DNA of 64,000 bases from contig URZX01000006.1 of NCBI GenBank assembly GCA_900552455.1, positions 1 to 64,000 of the forward strand. The letters are read 5' to 3'. The notes beneath the pieces were generated by a model, which was not told where the DNA came from, made no database searches, and worked only from the letters and a program-made list of their open reading frames with translations. The stretch comes from an uncultured Peptococcaceae bacterium (GTDB lineage: Bacteria; Bacillota; Peptococcia; Peptococcales; Peptococcaceae). A program made the position numbers and the translations under genes. Below are positions 60,742-64,000 of the stretch, in pieces. How positions within the stretch are numbered: the first letter of the stretch is position 1; the number at the start of each line of letters is the position of its first letter.

Positions 60742-62415
60742 TTACATACGTTCAGGGGCAGAAAGGCCCAAAAGCGTCAGTACATTGCGCAGCGTGATGC
60801 GAGTGCAGTCGACGAGCGCCAGACGTGCGTCACGCAGGGCTGCATCGTCGGTGAGAACTTTGCAGCTGTTATAGAAACTGTGGAAGGCATTCGCCAGTTC
60901 CTTCGCATAGTAAGCCAGATGATATGGCGCAAGCTCTCTGGCAGCGTCGGCCACTTCCTGTGGCCATTCAGCGAGCTTGCGGATCAGCACACGCTCGTTT
61001 TCCTCTGTGAGCAGAGAAAGATCGACGTCAGCGGCCTTTGGCGTGTCTACGCCAGCGACGGAGAGAATGCTGCAGATGCGCGCGTGGGCGTACTGCACAT
61101 AATAGACAGGGTTGTCGCTGGATTCGGCCTTAGCGAGGTCGAGGTCAAAATCGAGGGCAGAATCCGGGCTGCGCATGATGAAGAAGAAGCGCGCCGCTTC
61201 CTTGCCAACCTCTTCGATCAGCTCGTCCAGCGTGACGTATTTGCCGCTGCGCTTGCTCATCTTGACGATCTCACCGCCGCGATAGAGACGCACGAGCTGC
61301 ATGAGGATGACGGTGATATCGTCGCCGTCGTAGCCCAGCGCCGTCATCGCGCCCTTGAGACGGGCGACGTGGCCGTGGTGGTCGGCGCCCCAGATGTTGA
61401 TCAGGCGCTTGTAGCCGCGCTCAAATTTATCGCGATGGTAAGCGATGTCCGCAGCGAAATAGGTTGGCGTGCCGTTGGAGCGCACGAGGACCTCGTCCTT
61501 TTCCTCGCCCCAGTCGGTGGCACGCAGCCACTGAGCGCCGTCTTTTTCGTAGACAACTCCCTTTTCGCGCAGGATATCCACCACCTCGTGGACGCTGCCG
61601 GCGTCGTGCAGGCTCTGTTCGCTGAACCAGTTGTCGAAGACGACGCCGAAGTTTTCAAGGCTGCCGCGGATGCCGGCGACCTTTTCCTTGAGGGCGTAGT
61701 TTTTCATCAGCTCGCGGCGTTCTGCCTCTGAGAGATCCACGAGGGATTCGCCCTTTTCATCGAGCAGGCGCTGAGCGGTGGCGATGATGTCCTTGCCGTG
61801 GTAGCCGTCCTCTGGAATCTGATAGTCGTCGCGCCCGAGGAGCTCGAAATAGCGCGCTTCCACAGATTTGCCGAGGTTTTCCACCTGATTGCCAGCGTCG
61901 TTGATGTAGTATTCCTTGTCGCAGACATAGCCGGCTTCGTTCAGCACAGCCGCCAGCGTATCGCCGAGGGCGCCGCCGCGGGCATTGCCCATGTGCAAGA
62001 GCCCCGTCGGATTGGCGCTGACAAATTCCACCTGCACATGCTCGCCGCCGCCGGCGTTCGACTTGCCGTAGTCGGCGTCTTCCTCCTGGATGGCAGGAAG
62101 CACGCGGTTCAGCCAGCCTGGAACGAGGTAGAAATTGATAAAGCCCGGTCCGGCGATCTCCACGCGCTCCACGAGTCCCGGCAGATCAATGCCGCCGACG
62201 ATGGCTTCGGCGATCTTGCGCGGATTCTGGCGCAGGATGCGCGTCAGCTGCATGGCGAGGTTCGTCGAGAAATCGCCGTTCTTTTCATCCTTCGGCGTCT
62301 CGATGACAAAGTCCGGCAGCTCCGCCTCTGGCAGCGTGCCTGCGGCCATCGCCTGCGCGCAGGCTGCGGCAACGCCCTGGCGCAGCGCCGATTGTGTTTC
62401 TTCAATAATGTTCAA
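60742..62415 (-). CDS. argS: Arginyl-tRNA synthetase
   Basis: 557 aa, normal length. FVSANPTGLLHMGNARGGALGD (short quote: ANPTGLLHMGNARG) contains the HIGH-type motif, KMSKRSGKYV the KMSK motif, and the C-terminal anticodon-binding DALR domain ends with YHLAYYAKELANAFH. The start is TTG at 62415, 7 nt after GGAGG; an ATG upstream at 62436 lies before that site. It has its own promoter (62505-62533) and follows fba by 26 nt in the other direction, so both are likely separate units. Confidence 0.96.
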   Translation of the reverse strand: MNIIEETQSALRQGVAAACAQAMAAGTLPEAELPDFVIETPKDEKNGDFSTNLAMQLTRILRQNPRKIAEAIVGGIDLPGLVERVEIAGPGFINFYLVPGWLNRVLPAIQEEDADYGKSNAGGGEHVQVEFVSANPTGLLHMGNARGGALGDTLAAVLNEAGYVCDKEYYINDAGNQVENLGKSVEARYFELLGRDDYQIPEDGYHGKDIIATAQRLLDEKGESLVDLSEAERRELMKNYALKEKVAGIRGSLENFGVVFDNWFSEQSLHDAGSVHEVVDILREKGVVYEKDGAQWLRATDWGEEKDEVLVRSNGTPTYFAADIAYHRDKFERGYKRLINIWGADHHGHVARLKGAMTALGYDGDDITVILMQLVRLYRGGEIVKMSKRSGKYVTLDELIEEVGKEAARFFFIMRSPDSALDFDLDLAKAESSDNPVYYVQYAHARICSILSVAGVDTPKAADVDLSLLTEENERVLIRKLAEWPQEVADAARELAPYHLAYYAKELANAFHSFYNSCKVLTDDAALRDARLALVDCTRITLRNVLTLLGLSAPERM

Positions 62416-62504
62416 TAGGATGCCTCCCTTGTTCATGTGTATGATCATCGCTCCGGCAGCGCCGGGCGGTTTGCTCATGCTGGTATATACACATACCCAT
62501 CTAA

Positions 62505-62533
62505 ATATTACCACACCGCAGGGGTGTGGTCAA
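62505..62533 (-). promoter_or_regulatory. argS promoter with a palindromic spacer
   Basis: Minus strand TTGACC (62533-62528), 17-nt spacer (62527-62511), TAATAT (62510-62505). The spacer itself is an inverted repeat, CCACACC (62511-62517) with GGTGTGG (62523-62529), separated by 5 nt. A bound protein would sit between the -35 and -10. Confidence 0.65.
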
Positions 62534-62565
62534 ATAAAATAAGCCCCCGTCCTTGCAGACAGGGG
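62533..62565 (-). terminator. Terminator upstream of argS
   Basis: 8-bp stem (62544-62551 with 62558-62565, arm CCCCTGTC on the minus strand with one G-U pair) followed by CTTATTTTATTT. It ends a transcript that would start downstream of the murE terminator, or acts as a second stop. Confidence 0.7.
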
Positions 62566-62820
62566 AATTTGGCGGAGCGTGGAACTTTCCGCAAACGAAT
62601 ACTGCACAGAAATTTCCGGTCCCCTGGTCCCTCAGATTTTTAACCTTTATCTGGAACGAACAGCACGAACAACGGGTTATATTTATCATTCATCCATGCT
62701 ATATAACTCGTTATTTGTGTTTGTTTTGTAAAATGATTTTACTATTTTTAAGGGACCAAAGGACCAATGGTTTTAGAAACGTGTCAACCACGCGGTTTCT
62801 GCGAATCATCGCCATAAATT
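62566..62820. other. Structured intergenic region, candidate small RNA
   Basis: About 255 bp between two terminators with no convincing gene. It holds several pairing segments: TGGTCCCT (about 62624-62632) complementary to AGGGACCA at 62750-62758, and a 12-bp imperfect hairpin AACGGGTTATAT/ATATAACTCGTT near 62670-62712. No clear promoter was found. Confidence 0.4.
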
Positions 62821-62868
62821 AAGGGACCATTTTATCGAGGAAGTATGCTGGAGAAAATGGTCCCTTTC
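62821..62868 (-). terminator. Terminator of the murE unit
   Basis: 13-bp stem AAGGGACCATTTT with its complement at about 62854-62867, enclosing a 20-nt loop, followed by T-rich sequence on the minus strand. It begins about 40 nt past the murE stop. Confidence 0.75.
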
Positions 62869-62907
62869 TTCTGTACGTTCCTCTTCCTTTGCATAATTGT
62901 GCGTCAG

Positions 62908-64000
62908 TCAGCGCGGCTCGCAAAAATACACCGACGTCTGCACGCCGTCTTTGTCGCGCGCACTGATGGCTGCTTCTGCCAGGGGCAGATCGCCGGTGTA
63001 AGGCTCTGGGCCGTTCGGCCCTTTCTGGGCGGTTTCGCTGCCCTTGCCGAGGATGAGCACGACGGTGCCTGCCGGCGCAGAAAGGAGGGCGTCGCGGATG
63101 CCTGCTGCCCGGTCGTCGAGGGAAACGACAGGCGTCTCCTGGGTGAAATGGCTGATGATTTCGGCGTTGATATCGAGCACCTGCTCCTTCGCAGGATCGT
63201 CCGGCACGAGGTAGACGCGCGCGCCTTCCTGGCTGACGATCTTGCCGAGATCGCTGCGGCGGCTCTGGGCCTTGCTGCCAGGCGCGCCAAAGACGAACCA
63301 CAGGGGCGCACCTGGATATTCGACGTGCACCGTCTCGATGACCTTGCGGAAGCTGATGTCGTTATGGGCGTAGTCGATGATCGCGGTGACGCCGTCCTGG
63401 CTGTGGCGATAGATCATGTGGCCAGCGAAATGCACCTGGGCCAGCACACGCGCGATGGTCTCCACCGAAACGCCGAGGTTGAGGGCAACAGTCGCTGCTG
63501 CCAGGGCATTTTCGACGTTGAAGATGCCCTTCATGGCGGTGGTCAGATGATGGGTTTCGCCCGCTGCATGGAGATCAAAAGCCATGCCTTCCTTGTCGGA
63601 TTCGATGTGCTCAGCGCGGTACTGGGCCTCGCCCTCCACGGCGAAGGTCGTGACCTGCTCGCACTGGGCGGCTGCGCGCTGGATATCGGCAAAGCGGTCG
63701 CTGTTCGGATTGATGTAGGCGTGGCGCGTGACCTTGAACAGCAGGAGCTTGGAGGAGAAATAATCCTCAAAATCCGGATGCTCGATGTCGCTGATGTGGT
63801 CCGGCGCGATGTTCAGAAACACGCCGTCGTCAAAATGGATGCCGCCGACGCGGTGGTATTTCAGCGCCTGGCTGGAAACCTCGACGATCATACGCGTCAG
63901 GCCGTTTTCCACGGCGTCGTCGAGATAGCGGTAGAGATCGATGTTTTCCGGCGTCGTCAGCTGAGCCGGCGCGTCGATCTTGCCGTCGTAGATGCGCGTG
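62908..64000 (-). CDS. murE: MurE-type UDP-MurNAc-tripeptide ligase (partial at right edge)
   Basis: C-terminal about 365 residues; the 5' end lies beyond 64000. TTPENIDLYRYL, MIVEVSSQALKYHRVGGI, VFLNIAPDHISDIEHPDFEDYF (shorter quotes: EVSSQALKYHRVGG, NIAPDHISD), IIDYAHNDISF and LILGKGSETAQ follow the MurE order. The C-terminal substrate motif is DDPAKE rather than the DNPR of meso-diaminopimelate ligases, so the third residue of the peptide is probably not diaminopimelate (L-Lys or another diamino acid). An ATP- and amino-acid-dependent cell-wall precursor step in the cytoplasm. Confidence 0.88.
   Translation of the reverse strand, partial: TRIYDGKIDAPAQLTTPENIDLYRYLDDAVENGLTRMIVEVSSQALKYHRVGGIHFDDGVFLNIAPDHISDIEHPDFEDYFSSKLLLFKVTRHAYINPNSDRFADIQRAAAQCEQVTTFAVEGEAQYRAEHIESDKEGMAFDLHAAGETHHLTTAMKGIFNVENALAAATVALNLGVSVETIARVLAQVHFAGHMIYRHSQDGVTAIIDYAHNDISFRKVIETVHVEYPGAPLWFVFGAPGSKAQSRRSDLGKIVSQEGARVYLVPDDPAKEQVLDINAEIISHFTQETPVVSLDDRAAGIRDALLSAPAGTVVLILGKGSETAQKGPNGPEPYTGDLPLAEAAISARDKDGVQTSVYFCEPR

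Noticed and set aside
62566..62610. T-box leader for argS
   Set aside because: GCGTGGAAC on the plus strand superficially resembles a T-box core, but it is on the wrong strand for argS and lacks GGGTGG and the antiterminator fold.

Overview
The window looks like chromosome from an anaerobic Gram-positive of the class Clostridia (Eubacteriales). The evidence is: Firmicute-type promoters and Shine-Dalgarno sites (AGGAGG), families typical of Clostridia (DUF1836, DUF6472, DUF3783, VanW, YqeG-type HAD, LytTR/GHKL two-component pairs, RsgI-like anti-sigma), a glycolytic pgk-tpiA-gpmI-eno-secG block, a MecA-type penicillin-binding lipoprotein, and many ferredoxin-type iron-sulfur proteins with no respiratory chain genes. 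Coding sequence is mostly GC-rich, but about 5-11 kb and 30.3-31.5 kb are visibly AT-richer and look accessory. I cannot name the species; an intestinal Eubacterium-like organism would fit. I saw no tRNA, rRNA, insertion sequence, prophage or CRISPR array.

Layout. 0-1.8 kb: an ECF sigma/RsgI-like anti-sigma pair and a secreted protein with EF-hand-like repeats. 1.8-2.4 kb: a tRNA-modification methyltransferase. 2.5-5.1 kb: a four-gene 'orange protein'-like cluster (two NifX-like proteins, two MinD/ferredoxin ATPases) behind a promoter flanked by two palindromic sites. 5.1-11.1 kb: two tandem arylsulfotransferase genes, an SLC13 permease, a short-chain dehydrogenase and a Crp/Fnr regulator, linked by a shared upstream motif. 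11.1-18.7 kb: pyrG with a CTP-sensing attenuator leader, a DUF4241 gene, then secG and lower glycolysis. 18.8-28.8 kb: an SGNH lipoprotein, orphan PilT and prepilin peptidase, an aminotransferase, a second ECF pair, dnaB, and a VOC protein with guaB. 28.8-33.9 kb: an alkylsulfatase-like hydrolase, a two-domain nuclease, and a long arylsulfotransferase-like protein. 34-43 kb: BI-1, a HAD-VanW fusion, a third ECF pair, a MecA-type PBP, DJ-1 and small conserved genes. 43.1-49.6 kb: the full pst-pho locus with a circularly permuted PstS. 49.9-57.7 kb: a six-gene operon (unknown 477-aa protein, binding lipoprotein, sensor-MFS fusion, Asp/Glu racemase, LytTR regulator, GHKL kinase). 57.8-64 kb: ferredoxin-nitroreductase, glpX, fba, argS and a partial murE.

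Three points stand out. The six-gene operon at 49.9-57.7 kb looks like a self-contained sensing and transport system with no described counterpart that I know. PstS has its two halves in swapped order. Sulfate-ester genes recur (two arylsulfotransferases, one divergent relative, one alkylsulfatase-like enzyme, one anion permease), suggesting handling of aryl or alkyl sulfates. The nuclease at 30.3-31.5 kb is a possible defence-type protein, but that is inference only.
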